Source: Anodontia alba
Lineage: Eukaryota > Mollusca > Bivalvia > Lucinida > Lucinidae
Direction: 5' to 3'
Length of the DNA stretch: 64,000 nt
NCBI GenBank assembly: GCA_964016985.1
Contig: OZ024823.1
Location: forward strand, 135,118,112-135,182,111
Shown: positions 13,301-64,000 of the stretch, in pieces
How positions within the stretch are numbered: the stretch's first letter is position 1
How the letters are laid out: each line of letters begins with the position of its first letter
Notes under the pieces: generated by a model
Databases searched by the model: none
Seen by the model: the letters and a program-made list of their open reading frames with translations, nothing else
What the model was told of the DNA's origin: nothing
Position numbers and translations under genes: made by a program

Positions 13301-15399
13301 AACAGTTCGCTAATCAGCAGCGATAGACAGTGTACTGGTCACACATTTTCTTTCCAACTCCATACAGCTTTTATACCTTTTGTTTACTTCCAACCTTCCT
13401 GTTATTGGGTTTTTTTTTCATAGTAATAATGATTTCCTTCCGTCATCTCTAAATTCCTGATTCGACCTACTCCAGAGCATCTCCGTCATGCGATAATTAT
13501 ATATAGGAGAGAGGGAGGTCTATTAAGTAATCTACTATCCATGTCTTAAACTTTTCTAAAACCGTTATACTTAGCAAACACCAGTCAAATAGCATTTATA
13601 AAAGTTTATTGCCTTTATGAATAACTAGATATAATGTTATAAAATATAACATACAGCATAGAGCTTAAAAAACTCTCAGCGATGTGGCAATTGATATTAT
13701 AAAAAAAAACATGTTCTTACAGAATAAGAAGATATATTCTTATATAATAAATGATGGGATTTTCAGTCTTTGTTTTAATGTTCCATCAGACATGAGCAGT
13801 AGCATCTGTGCAGTCTGTTCACACCTTGTGCCAGTCGTCATACATAATGCAGTGTATGTATTGGAAGATCTGATCAAAGCTTTTAGATGCCAAGGCTGGT
13901 TATGGGTCATTTCCCACAGATATTTATCTTAATTTCACATATAAAACTCAACCTCTTACCAGTCGCTCATAATCTACCAATGTTTATAAAGGTGATTAAA
14001 TGCGGACCAAAGGCTCACATTAGCAGAATATTATTGCCGAAGGCTATTGTCTTCAATATATGTACTCAGATTTGAATTGTATAGATACTAATGACGTTTG
14101 ATGGCTGAAGAAATTGTTACTTTAGATAACACAGAGACTTTTGGAGATACTCTTGAGGCTTTAAAGGAGCTGATTTCTCATCTAGATAATTTTCCGGCAA
14201 GAGTCACCGAGAGGTATGTTCAGTTCTAATATTATTTGCTTTATTTTAATTTTTCATTAGCAAATGCTGTAATATCTCAAGACAAATGATAGATTCTAAA
14301 GGAATGACCCTTACGAGTAATGAACAATTACACAAGATTTATAACAGTCGAATTGTCGATGTTTTCTGACTAGCTAGTTTCTGTCAACTAGACCTCATTA
14401 ATGGCCCGCATATAATAAAAGTCAAAAAGGATAATTTACAAATAATACAGAATGGGTCAATGATTATTAAGGACAAGAAAATATAAATAACACTATATTG
14501 AAGCACGAGCAGGCAGACGTTTTAAGGCCGGCTCACCACCCTACCACTAACTGGCATGACCCTGAAGAGCAATAAACACCCACAAAAATAATGAAAGCAG
14601 TCGAAGGAAGAGTCGCAGTTTTGTGGACCATACTAACTGGTTTCGGCAAATTGTGCCTCGCCAGTAACCCTCATATAAATTTTCGAAAATTGCGGAATGT
14701 GTAAAATGACTACAGCGGACCAACTCATATAAGCTGAAGTATTGCTAATCACAGGGAAACATTTTACGCTCGTAACACGGAACTTACATCGGCTATAGTG
14801 AAAGTAAATGGATTCTATATCCTTGTGTCATTTAAATAAGATTAGTATACTACGTCTGCGTGGAAATGGCAACAGGGATCTGAACAATAGTTAGACTTGT
14901 GCAATCTTTAGCAATGAATAACATTAGATCACGCTAATATATACTTTATAGTTTAAGACGGTTTCAATTAAATACTGTGAACCAGTATGTAGGTTTTGCA
15001 TCCAGTGATCTCAGAATTAGCGTTTTAGTATAATAAATAAAGTAAAGCATATTTCAAAAACAGTTTACTTAATCTTGAAAAGTGATCTTGACATTTTGTA
15101 AAACTGATTCTGAAAGGAAGCAATTTTTAAAGCAACACAAATCCCCATTTAGTGTACCAGATGTGCACATTTCTGTATTTTTGTAAGTGGCACATGTCAA
15201 TTGTTTTGGTCATTCCAAAAAACAAAACAAAACAAAAAAATCATCTCAATCATTAACTTTATTTAATTCAATAGACAGTTTCATGTAGAAGTAGGTTGAT
15301 GGCATTGTTTTTACTTTTATTTCCAGCGAACAATCTCCCACAAGAAGTTATTCTGATTTGGTAGGAGACTGGAATAAAGAATTGAGGCATAACCGCTGA
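4299..15399 (+). CDS. Gene 1: cysteine-free low-complexity protein, 3' six exons (spliced)
   Basis: Spliced coding region made of 4299-4379, 5914-6747, 7959-8030, 10302-10412, 14126-14213 and 15327-15399; 1259 nt in one open frame giving a partial codon, 418 residues and a TGA stop. The protein is rich in Gly, Ser, Asn and Pro and has no cysteine. Three imperfect repeats of the form YSG-x-PGM-x-G-x-GS lie near residues 108, 156 and 207. Four Trp-containing stretches follow: NNWNGDWPG, DWSGAWSDSWPG, NSWDGSWPG and GDWNKEL just before the C-terminus. Introns 1-4 are phase 1 and the last is phase 2. The composition would suit a secreted structural or matrix protein, but no signal peptide exon is proven and no family is recognised. 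It converges on the TSP1 gene. Introns hold several RTE-I insertions. I am fairly sure of the large exon and less sure of the ends. Confidence 0.65.
4733..5312 (-). mobile_element. RTE-I 3' end in gene 1 intron
   Basis: Full-length 3' UTR copy from the A-run/GGTAAGATAAAAG terminus to the AAGCCAAAGACAAATCGTCAAGCC segment just downstream of the RT stop. Confidence 0.8.
5914..6747 (+). CDS. Gene 1 exon b: YSG-PGM repeat exon
   Basis: An 834-nt exon (278 codons, phase 1 to phase 1) with acceptor AATTATACAG and donor GGCCAG|GTATAT. It codes for a Gly/Ser/Asn/Pro-rich stretch with the three repeats SYSGTPGMLGMGSQ, SYSGLPGMQGVGSQ and VYSGYPGMLGTGS, then an Asn/Gly-rich region, and ends NNWNGDWPG. 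Possible N-glycosylation sequons (NKT, NAS, NLT) would fit a secreted protein. No cysteines and no known domain. An open frame runs past the donor to 6839, but the strong donor and the WPG ending shared with the next two exons support splicing here. Confidence 0.75.
6780..7022. repeat. Repeat D copy in gene 1 intron
   Basis: TCTGAAAAAG...TTTGCTTCCCGTGGGAACA...TTTTAGAGAAGACTCCTTTTAGAA...CAAATGTATCACATTCCCTTAA matches the family seen at 11.8, 26.1, 37.8 and 48.5 kb. Confidence 0.5.
7125..7275. repeat. MITE E-like fragment
   Basis: Contains AAGCAGTGTAGACCTCGATCAGACG and the right end CTGTCCGAATACTTGGGGTTAATACTGTA, related to the copies near 45.4, 45.7 and 61.8 kb. Confidence 0.45.
7320..7395 (+). 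mobile_element. RTE-III terminal tail
   Basis: Only the last ~75 bases: TTCGGAGAGGTTGTACTTTGTGATTGTGGCCTTTCCTAGGTATCTTCATTTA. Confidence 0.5.
7622..7839. mobile_element. TTAA-flanked MITE, second copy
   Basis: Same family as 4052-4272: left end CCCATTTATGCC, right end GGCTTAAAGGAG, both next to TTAA (7618-7621 and 7840-7843), with the internal GATCAGACACCGCGTTTTGCGGCGTCTGAT hairpin. Confidence 0.65.
7959..8030 (+). CDS. Gene 1 exon c: W-G-WPG micro-exon
   Basis: A 72-nt exon, phase 1 to phase 1, after acceptor GTCATGTAG and before donor GGCCAG|GTAGGG. It encodes GEISQGGASNGRQ then DWSGAWSDSWPG. The final Trp-rich motif and the intron position inside the last Gly codon are the same as in exons b and d, which is the main support for all three. 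Confidence 0.65.
8216..8470 (-). mobile_element. RTE-I 3' fragment in gene 1 intron
   Basis: A-run, GGTAAGAGAAAAGTCC terminus at 8220, truncated near ATCGCCTCATAGAATAAA; immediately abuts another copy. Confidence 0.8.
8471..8867 (-). mobile_element. RTE-I 3' fragment, minus half of a head-to-head pair
   Basis: Second tandem copy (A-run, GGTAATAGAACAGTCC) extending to AATACAGAAATACATAAAAA, where it meets a + strand copy at their 5' ends. Confidence 0.8.
8868..9630 (+). mobile_element. RTE-I with RT C-terminus, plus half of a head-to-head pair
   Basis: Contains the RT thumb/C-terminal segment LLEKYSGSLKTLLQQGISEP to MTASS and stop at about 9230, then a 3' UTR lacking an internal part, ending CTTTTCTCTTACC-T run at ~9630. 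The open frame 8940-9230 is part of this element, not a host gene. Confidence 0.85.
9631..10301. other. Gene 1 intron, no clear feature
   Basis: AT-rich; contains a short (TA)n at about 10053-10064 and GACGT-rich segments near 10190-10250 that may be a decayed GCGGGC-type MITE. Confidence 0.4.
10302..10412 (+). CDS. Gene 1 exon d: W-G-WPG exon
   Basis: A 111-nt exon, phase 1 to phase 1, acceptor CATTATGCAG and donor CCTG|GTAACT. It encodes a Ser/Thr/His-rich, hydrophilic stretch ending NSWDGSWPG. The reading frame is not interrupted, and the WPG junction is conserved with the two previous exons. Confidence 0.62.
10413..11483. other. Gene 1 intron, mostly unassigned
   Basis: AT-rich with self-similar pieces (TTTTCAGAAAATCTGAATTTTC inverted near 10973, TTTTAAAATGAAAATCTTCATTTTAAAATTTG near 11300). 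No exon recognised. Confidence 0.4.
11484..11715. repeat. 116-bp tandem duplication
   Basis: Two apparently identical units, 11484-11599 and 11600-11715, beginning GCATGGTGAGGAGGGGCTGC and ending CATATTTAAGGG. Confidence 0.95.
11735..11960. repeat. Repeat D copy
   Basis: Carries the CTGGGAGCAAATCCTTTCG segment and GGTGTATCCATTCAGTTTAAGG end of the family. Confidence 0.45.
12120..12240 (-). mobile_element. Decayed RTE-II downstream segment
   Basis: GTAGTTGTGGTCATGTTACC...CATAATCTAAACTCATAAATCCGTAAACGAATG is a degraded match to 26946-27010. Confidence 0.55.
12462..12842 (-). mobile_element. RTE-I 3' fragment with a nested second terminus
   Basis: Starts with the usual A-run/GGTAAGAGAAAAG terminus at 12464. 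A second copy of the first ~70 bases (12673-12741) sits inside it, so one terminus was inserted into or recombined with the other. Confidence 0.75.
12930..13150 (-). mobile_element. RTE-III 3' end
   Basis: Complement of the older tail: AAGATACCTAGGCAACGCCACAATTACGGAGCACAGCCCTCG, continuing to AGAGGAATTGTCAGTAG and GCTTAAACCAGTTTTACTTG. Confidence 0.6.
13151..14125. other. Gene 1 intron, nothing recognised
   Basis: AT-rich single-copy-looking sequence with a few short open frames and no domain or repeat I can name. Confidence 0.4.
14126..14213 (+). CDS. Gene 1 exon e
   Basis: An 88-nt exon, phase 1 in and phase 2 out, between acceptor GTTACTTTAG and donor GAGAG|GTATGT. It encodes DNTETFGDTLEALKELISHL then DNFPARVTE, an acidic, possibly helical stretch unlike the low-complexity part. 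The phase agrees with both neighbours. The call rests on splice signals and frame alone. Confidence 0.5.
14214..15326. other. Gene 1 last intron, nothing recognised
   Basis: No repeat or exon seen apart from an AAAAC-rich stretch near 15222-15238. Confidence 0.4.
15327..15399 (+). CDS. Gene 1 terminal coding exon
   Basis: Acceptor TTTTATTTCCAG, entry at phase 2, then SEQSPTRSYSDLVGDWNKEL, RHNR and a TGA at 15397-15399. The GDWNKE segment echoes the GDW of exon b. A canonical AATAAA follows about 165 bases downstream. Confidence 0.58.
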
Positions 15400-15564
15400 C
15401 ATCGCAAATATGTCTTTGTGATTCCTTACGGCCTGTGTGATTAATTAACAATTTTCATTTGCGTCAGTTACTTTGATGTCCATGATTTTAGAATATAAAC
15501 TATAGATCTGACCATGAATTAGAATTTAGATGAGTTATCTTCTTTCGTATATTCGTCGCAATAT

Positions 15565-15570
15565 AATAAA
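15565..15570 (+). terminator. AATAAA polyadenylation signal of gene 1
   Basis: Canonical hexamer AATAAA on the + strand, 166 bases after the gene 1 stop and about 110 bases before a + strand RTE-I insertion. A good candidate 3' end; cleavage has not been seen. Confidence 0.45.
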
Positions 15571-15676
15571 TTTTAACACTTTCACGCGAGACAAAGGCTG
15601 TTATTATACATACGGGAGGGCACCGACGGTTCAGGTCATTTTGTGCATTCGTGCGGTCTGGTTAGGACTTAACTTA

Positions 15677-15982
15677 CCGACCGTTCTAGGGAGGTGGTCC
15701 CGGTGTTGGTCTTACTCTTTGTTGCTTTGTGGTTTATTCTACGAGGCGATTTCTTGTATGTCTTTCCGTGTGTCATTTTGTTCTTGTGTTTTTCAGTTCT
15801 TTTAGTATTGCGATAACCTCGCTTGGGGAAGAGAGAGCTATTCTTAGTGCTTTTCGTACGTTTTTCGGTTTGTGCTTGTTTAGATTGTCGGTTTCCTCTT
15901 CCTCTTGGGGTCTGGGAAGGGCTGCGGTTTGTGATTGTGGCACTCCCTGGACTTTTCTCTTACCTTTTTTTTTATATATTCA
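15677..15982 (+). mobile_element. RTE-I 3' fragment downstream of gene 1
   Basis: From GACCGTTCTAGGGAGGTGGTCCCGG to CTTTTCTCTTACC-T run. Confidence 0.8.
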
Positions 15983-16337
15983 CTTAATCTTGGCTGTCTA
16001 CTTACAGAATAATTAGACAGTGTAATAGGGAAGGTTTTTATTACACTATACGGAATATGGTATCTGATGCTAGCCCTCTTTAGGCTGATATATCATAATC
16101 TATATATGATCACGTTAAGACCTTGCTTGACTGTCGCCTTCGTCGATTTTCTTTTGCTCTGACTCAGTGTGATGACAAGCAGACGTTTTTGTTTCATCAT
16201 AGTGTCAAGATGTTATTTGTATGTTTATTTCTGTGTTGATCAACTAAGCATTTAATAAAGAACTTCTACGTGACTGAGGTATTATGTACAGCTAGTTCTA
16301 AACCAGGCCAAAGGCTGAGAACTGGGGCCTACAAATG
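15983..16337. other. Intergenic, nothing recognised
   Basis: Contains a second AATAAA at 16253 but no gene or repeat I can support. Confidence 0.35.
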
Positions 16338-16624
16338 CAATTACCCAGGAAAGACCATAATCATGAAGCACAGCCTTCCAAAGGCACCAAAATAAGAAAA
16401 AATCTCGAACAAAAAAAAAATGACATAAATCAGCACACATAATTTAGCCTACCTTTGCCGCCAAGAGGCAGAATAAACAAATTACGACAGACGACAAACT
16501 CGTCTGAAACCAATGCCAAATCAACCAAATCCTTCTTCCAATGAGGTGATTATAGACATGGCTGCCAAAGTCAACAATACGACAAGGCCTCACAGGAAAA
16601 GAACAATACTAGAACGGCCAGTAG
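16338..16624 (-). mobile_element. RTE-III 3' end, split by RTE-I
   Basis: Complement of the older tail (ACCCAGGAAAGACCATAATCATGAAGCACAGCC) up to AGAACGGCCAGTAG, where an RTE-I copy begins. Confidence 0.55.
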
Positions 16625-17800
16625 TTAAAAAAAAAGGTAAGAGAAAAGTCCAGGGAGTGCCACAATCACAAACCGCAGCCCTTCCCAGACTCCAAGAGGA
16701 AGAGGAAACAGACAAAACCAAACGAAACAAGCGCAAATCGAACATAACGTACAAAAGCACTAAGATAGCTCTCTCTTCCCCAAGCGAGGTAATCGCAATG
16801 CTTAAAGGACTAAAAACACTAGATAACACAAGGCAAATACTTAAAACAAATCGCCTCGTAGAATAAACCACAAATCAACAAAGAGTACGACTAACACCGG
16901 GACCACGGCCTTAGAACGGTCAGTAGAATAAACCACCGGGGGTTAAAAGCACTTTTACGGCCGGCCAACTTCACCCTGGGTCCTGATGCTACTCTTAATA
17001 CAGAAATACATAAAAATTCGGTTCGCATAAAGGCTCCCAACTCAGTCAATGCATCAAAGCGAAAACATAAAAATCAAATTAATCACTATAATAAACAAAG
17101 ACGAGTACTCATGGCTAATTCTACTGTATGCCAGAGTAAATGAGAACCAATAGTTGAACCACGGCGGGCCAAGCCAAAGACATATCGTCAAGCCCCAACC
17201 CACTGGTTAAAGTTTTACGAAGAGGCCGTCATTGAGTCTGAGGCCCGAACCGCCGTCGTGCAATTAAAGAGTGAAGCATAGCCATCAACAATGATTGGGT
17301 TGACAACTAGGCATGCAGTCTGCCGCATAATATCCAGGCTATAGCCTATTCTTTTATAACGGTTAATAAGTTTTCTGAATTGCTCCGAAAAGTTAGATTT
17401 ACCTACAATTTTTCTAAATCTGTACACTAAGTCACCGTAAAATTCGGGTTCCGATATACCTTGTTGCAGAAGTGTTTTCAGACTGACGCTATATTTTTCT
17501 AACAAGGCACTGTGATAAAATTTCGAAAACGCCTTATGAAGTTTAAAATAACGATAGCCCTGCCTAGGAAGTTTGGCAGTAAGGGCTTTATTGCGGTAGT
17601 TAAAGTCATTAAGATTTGAAGAAGCTCTGGCGAATCTTACAAGTTGAGATATGCATACCCCATATGAGGTACACCGGGGGACATCGCCATCCAGAAAAGG
17701 GAAATTGACTATATCAAAATCAAAATCGTCCCGTTTATCATATATTTTGGTGGAAACTGTACCATTAGATATACATAGATTCAAATCCAAAAAAGGTGCC
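16625..17800 (-). mobile_element. RTE-I, longest RT-bearing copy
   Basis: 3' UTR from 16636 to ~17214, then an intact 191-codon RT C-terminal frame at 17215-17790 with YDKRDDFDFDIVNFPF, YGVCISQLVRFAR, LYRF/RKIVGKSNFSEQFR and VVNPIIVDGYASLF, ending MTASS. The catalytic YIDD box lies upstream and is missing, so the copy is 5'-truncated and cannot be active. No nuclease follows the RT. Confidence 0.85.
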
Positions 17801-17831
17801 TTTTTGCTTTATTTAATTGGAGTTCTGTAGG

Positions 17832-17955
17832 GGGGTTTAAAGAACTTTTACAGCTAGCTAACTTCACCCTGGGTCCCGATGCTACTCTTAATACAGAAAC
17901 ACATAAAATTCGGTTCGCATAAAGGCTCCCAACTCAGTCAATGCATCAAATCGAG
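17832..17955 (-). mobile_element. RTE-I internal 3' UTR fragment
   Basis: GTTTAAAGAACTTTTACAGCTAGC to TCAGTCAATGCATCAAA, matching the middle of the 3' UTR without its terminus. Confidence 0.7.
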
Positions 17956-18474
17956 TAGCAGATCGATTTGACTAGCACCGAATATTCATTGTAGGTTAAA
18001 ATTTGTAAAAATACAAAATATTTGTTAGGCTCACACAGAGTCTCCCTAACTCAATCACCAGAACATTACTGAAATATTCCCTTTTTAAAAAATACAGAAC
18101 AAGTCAAATTCAGAAAATAGTAGACTTAACTGAGTGTTTATTTGAGTGTGGTGGGTTTTGCTTATTATAAATTTATATGAAATGTGCAACATCCCACATG
18201 TCCCAAACAGAGTTCTATCTTTGTGTATAATAAATAAACCCAATAGTCCTACAGGATCCGAAAATTTTATAGTAGCAGCACAGTATAAACAAATAACCTG
18301 TATATCAAATATCAACCATTGTCATAAATAAAGGATAAATGCTCTTGGTAAATATCTCAGACACTGTCAGCCAGAGCTAACGAAAACTAGTTGAACTACT
18401 GAGAGCCAAAACACAGATGTAGTACCAAGCATCTACCCTCTAATAAAATAGGTACAAGTTGGCAGCATAGAGGG

Positions 18475-18545
18475 GTCTAAACTCCGACCCATCGTCGTGC
18501 TATCAAAGAGAAAAGCTTAGCTATCTACCACAATAGTAACCAAAG
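18475..18545 (-). pseudogene. Decayed RT C-terminal remnant
   Basis: The complement encodes a degraded form of the PIIVDGYASLFNCTTAVRAS segment with substitutions and a stop. Confidence 0.45.
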
Positions 18546-18919
18546 TACTGTCATTAGCACCGAAGTACCTGGGCTTATGATGCGCTCGGAAAAAAGACAA
18601 TCACTTACATTTGCATTGACACAGTAGTTGTATAGTTTTAAAATAAGCGTACCAAAGGCAGTGTCTGGTAGTGCTGATAGTGTGCTGGATATACGTTTCT
18701 GTATTGAAATTTCTCGGCATTACAAAACCACTAAATGCGTAAAAGAAACATACTGAAGAGCAACATAATCAACCATCGTCATGATCCGTGAAACAGAGCA
18801 GCCGACAATTTCTCTACTACGAGTAGTATCAGTAATTTGGTGCCGGTGTCATTACTTTCTTACTTGTATTATAACTTTGATATGGGTATGAAATTAATCT
18901 ATTTCCGTTTCCGTTTGAA

Positions 18920-19197
18920 CATCACAAAAACATGCCTGTATAATTTTGACCCCATTAAACCCCACTTTTATACAGTAAAACTGGGGTTTACAGGGGTATG
19001 CATTATTTTTCTTATTTCTGCTCAAAAATATAGATTGTGGGTATTTGTTAGAACCGCCTCGTCGAGGCGGTTCTAACGAGTACCCACAATCTATGTTTTG
19101 AGTAGAAATATGAAAAATATCAGAACTTTTTATCTGAAAATTTTCATTTTTTGGTCGCAAAACTTTCAGATATTTGAATAGGCGTGTTTTCGTAATG
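18920..19197. mobile_element. CAYGCC-ended MITE with 60-base palindromic core
   Basis: Ends ATCACAAAAACATGCCTGTATAA and its imperfect inverse (AATAGGCGTGTTTTCGTAAT). The centre 19032-19092 folds as AGATTGTGGGTAT...ATACCCACAATCT (here GAGTACCC) around CCGCCTCGTCGAGGCGG. Second copy, reversed, at 57310-57562. Confidence 0.7.
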
Positions 19198-19440
19198 AAT
19201 TGCAGAAAAAGGTAACAGAATTTATGATGATCTTTTGATTCCATTTCCATTTTTGGTTTTCATACATGGAACGAAAAAATTTAAGAGAGAGTTTAGTGTT
19301 GCCGGTGAAATGAAAACCTGCACGTATGCCCAGCACACTACATTTGTTATGTTTGATTACGTTTGAATAACAGTACTCTAGTTTCATTTGTTTTGGCCTC
19401 TTACCGAACACGACTGTCAGCGGTGGTGACTTGAAAATTA

Positions 19441-19600
19441 CAATACTACTAATAATTATTGAAATAAACGTTAAAAATTGCCTTTGGAAACAAAGAACAC
19501 ATTACAGATTAGAAAATGGGAGTCTCGGTTTTATTGAGGCTCTTCATAAGCAGAAATGAAGTTTGCAACACTGCTTACGCCCTCTAACGTACACAAGAGC
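19441..19600. repeat. Repeat F, left arm
   Basis: Runs AATAAACGTTAAAAATTGCC...CTTTGGAAACAAAGAACAC...GGGAGTCTCGG...GCTTACGCCCTCTA. Inverted copy at 22835-22992; further copies near 34.2, 53.2 and 55.6 kb. Confidence 0.7.
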
Positions 19601-20390
19601 AGAACTTCATTTTCAAAATTACCACAATGGGTTCAATGGTCTCAAAGGTAATGAATCATAATCTAAATTATGGTGAAACTCTGTAGAAAGACAGGTGAAA
19701 AATAATGGATCAAATCATACCAAATGACCGATCCCAACACACGTGATTTATACACCATTTTGGCTCTATAAACACCAACCCGGCCGTCTTGAACAGACAG
19801 AACATACAATATAAAGACATCTCTCTCACCACCTCAGTAATGTTCAACATTCCAAGCAATACAATACGTACAAATTTTCTACGAGCGAAAATGTTGTCAC
19901 TTGTAACGTTATTCTATGACATACGACATAGTAATGTTTGCAGCTACCACACGTACTTGTCACAGCTTAATGACACAACTAATGGTTTTGCTGAACGTTC
20001 TTGTTTATCTCTGCCACACAAAATGAGTTTGTAAGTAATACAATAAATTTAAGGCACGTGTATCTAGTCATACTAAATACCAGTTACCTGTTTTGGTTCT
20101 TCAGTGCGTTTTACCTATCAATACAGCACTTATAAATCACAGAATCCCACTGTTGGCTATAGTATACTGTCGCGCTGTATTTAATACATACATAGTCGAC
20201 TGGAAAGGAAGTTAAAAGTCTTGCGAGATAGAAGATCTCGAGTCAAATATCTCTATGGCAGGGACTGCAATGTCCAGATAGTAAGGAAAATGTGTAATAG
20301 GACAGCTGTGGTGATATGAATATAACATTATTTCATACCAATAACTTTAACATCGCTGAATGAATTTCGTCATTCATCAATTCAAATCAA
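19601..20390. other. 3' flank of gene 2
   Basis: Probably includes the gene 2 3' UTR at its right end. No other feature seen. Confidence 0.35.
20180..20185 (-). terminator. Possible ATTAAA polyadenylation signal of gene 2
   Basis: Minus-strand ATTAAA about 205 bases past the gene 2 stop, the nearest hexamer of the common types that I found. A short hexamer in AT-rich DNA is weak evidence. Confidence 0.2.
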
Positions 20391-63601
<43,211 letters not shown>

Positions 63602-64000
63602 CTGAAATAAATATATTACCACGTATTCCTCAATTTTCAGTATAAACGGTGAGAAAAACGGTCAAAATTTATTGCAATTTTAAATTATGTACTTCAGAAC
63701 GTCAAACAAAATATTACTGAGTTAATGCAAATTAAAAATTATGTTTTGCCTGTCACTGCACCAATTTATTGTGAATGGCTACACACAAAAGAGAAAAAAA
63801 TCTAAGATTAAAGTACTCACTCCCTTTTCGAAGGAAACTCACTCTAGCAGAACCAAACTGGCTTCCTGATAGAAGATTCTCTTCGCAAATGTGTCATCCC
63901 TAGTAGCGCCTAACAAATTATTTCCTTTATGAATATTGTCCTTGTGAGACGGGAAGCAAATAACTTCAGGTCAGTGTGATCTTCCTTAGATGTGCGTCTA
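63602..64000. other. Gene 2 upstream intron, unresolved
   Basis: Intron sequence leading to the next upstream exon. A possible exon at about 63830-63910 was considered and rejected because its phase does not fit. Confidence 0.35.

Noticed and set aside
17215..17790. 191-codon open frame as a host gene
   Set aside because: It is the C-terminal part of a reverse transcriptase followed by the RTE-I 3' UTR, with other copies in the window.
63820..63920. A possible gene 2 exon (acceptor TTTGTTAG, donor GCTAGA|GTGAGT) encoding DDTFAKRIFYQEASLVLL
   Set aside because: Its only open frame leaves at phase 2, but the next exon at 63601 must be entered at phase 1. Nearby sequence also resembles repeat D.

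Overview
The window reads as intron-rich, AT-rich animal genomic DNA, most likely from a bivalve mollusc. The evidence is multi-exon genes with GT/AG introns and phase-1 exons, an extracellular EGF plus thrombospondin-type-1 (TSP1) gene, and a dense load of 5'-truncated reverse-transcriptase retroelements, MITEs, a tRNA-derived SINE, 5S-like repeats and microsatellites. The bivalve assignment is inference from memory of repeat and domain style, not from a search. No prokaryotic feature, rRNA operon or CRISPR array is visible.

Two host genes converge. Gene 1 (+ strand, exons at about 4299-15399, start of gene not found) encodes the last ~418 residues of a cysteine-free, Gly/Ser/Asn/Pro-rich protein. 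It has three YSG-x-PGM-x-G-x-GS repeats and a series of short phase-1 exons each ending in a W-x-G-x-W-P-G motif. Gene 2 (- strand, 18 exons from 63601 down to 20391, 5' end beyond the right edge) encodes the last ~920 residues of a cell-surface or secreted protein. In order it holds two copies of a three-exon extracellular module I cannot name, one EGF-like domain, eight TSP1 repeats, two copies of a small acidic linker exon, and a final hydrophobic tail (membrane anchor or GPI signal). Exon lengths and phases close exactly: 2765 nt, giving a partial codon plus 921 codons including the stop.

Most of the remaining sequence is repeats. Three related reverse-transcriptase families (called RTE-I, -II and -III here; possibly Penelope-like) supply more than 30 copies. 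RTE-I and RTE-III copies carry the C-terminal end of the RT and/or a 3' UTR with a similar terminal motif (GTGATTGTGGCAYTYCCTGG then a T-rich end). Copies are nested, inverted and head-to-head; one RTE-I copy splits an RTE-II RT just after its YIDD box. MITE families include TTAA-flanked elements, a 243-bp element with perfect 20-bp inverted ends, CAYGCC-ended hairpins, GCGGGC-ended elements, and a tandem pair of 93-bp near-perfect palindromes. There is also a satellite-like array at 58.2-59.1 kb, a 27-bp minisatellite and many microsatellites.

Layout: 1-4.3 kb repeats upstream of gene 1; 4.3-15.4 kb gene 1; 15.4-20.4 kb convergent intergenic region full of RTE-I/III and a MITE; 20.4-63.6 kb gene 2, whose introns hold the rest of the repeats; 63.6-64 kb unassigned upstream intron sequence. 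All exon calls come from reading splice consensus, phase and protein similarity by eye; transcript data would settle them.
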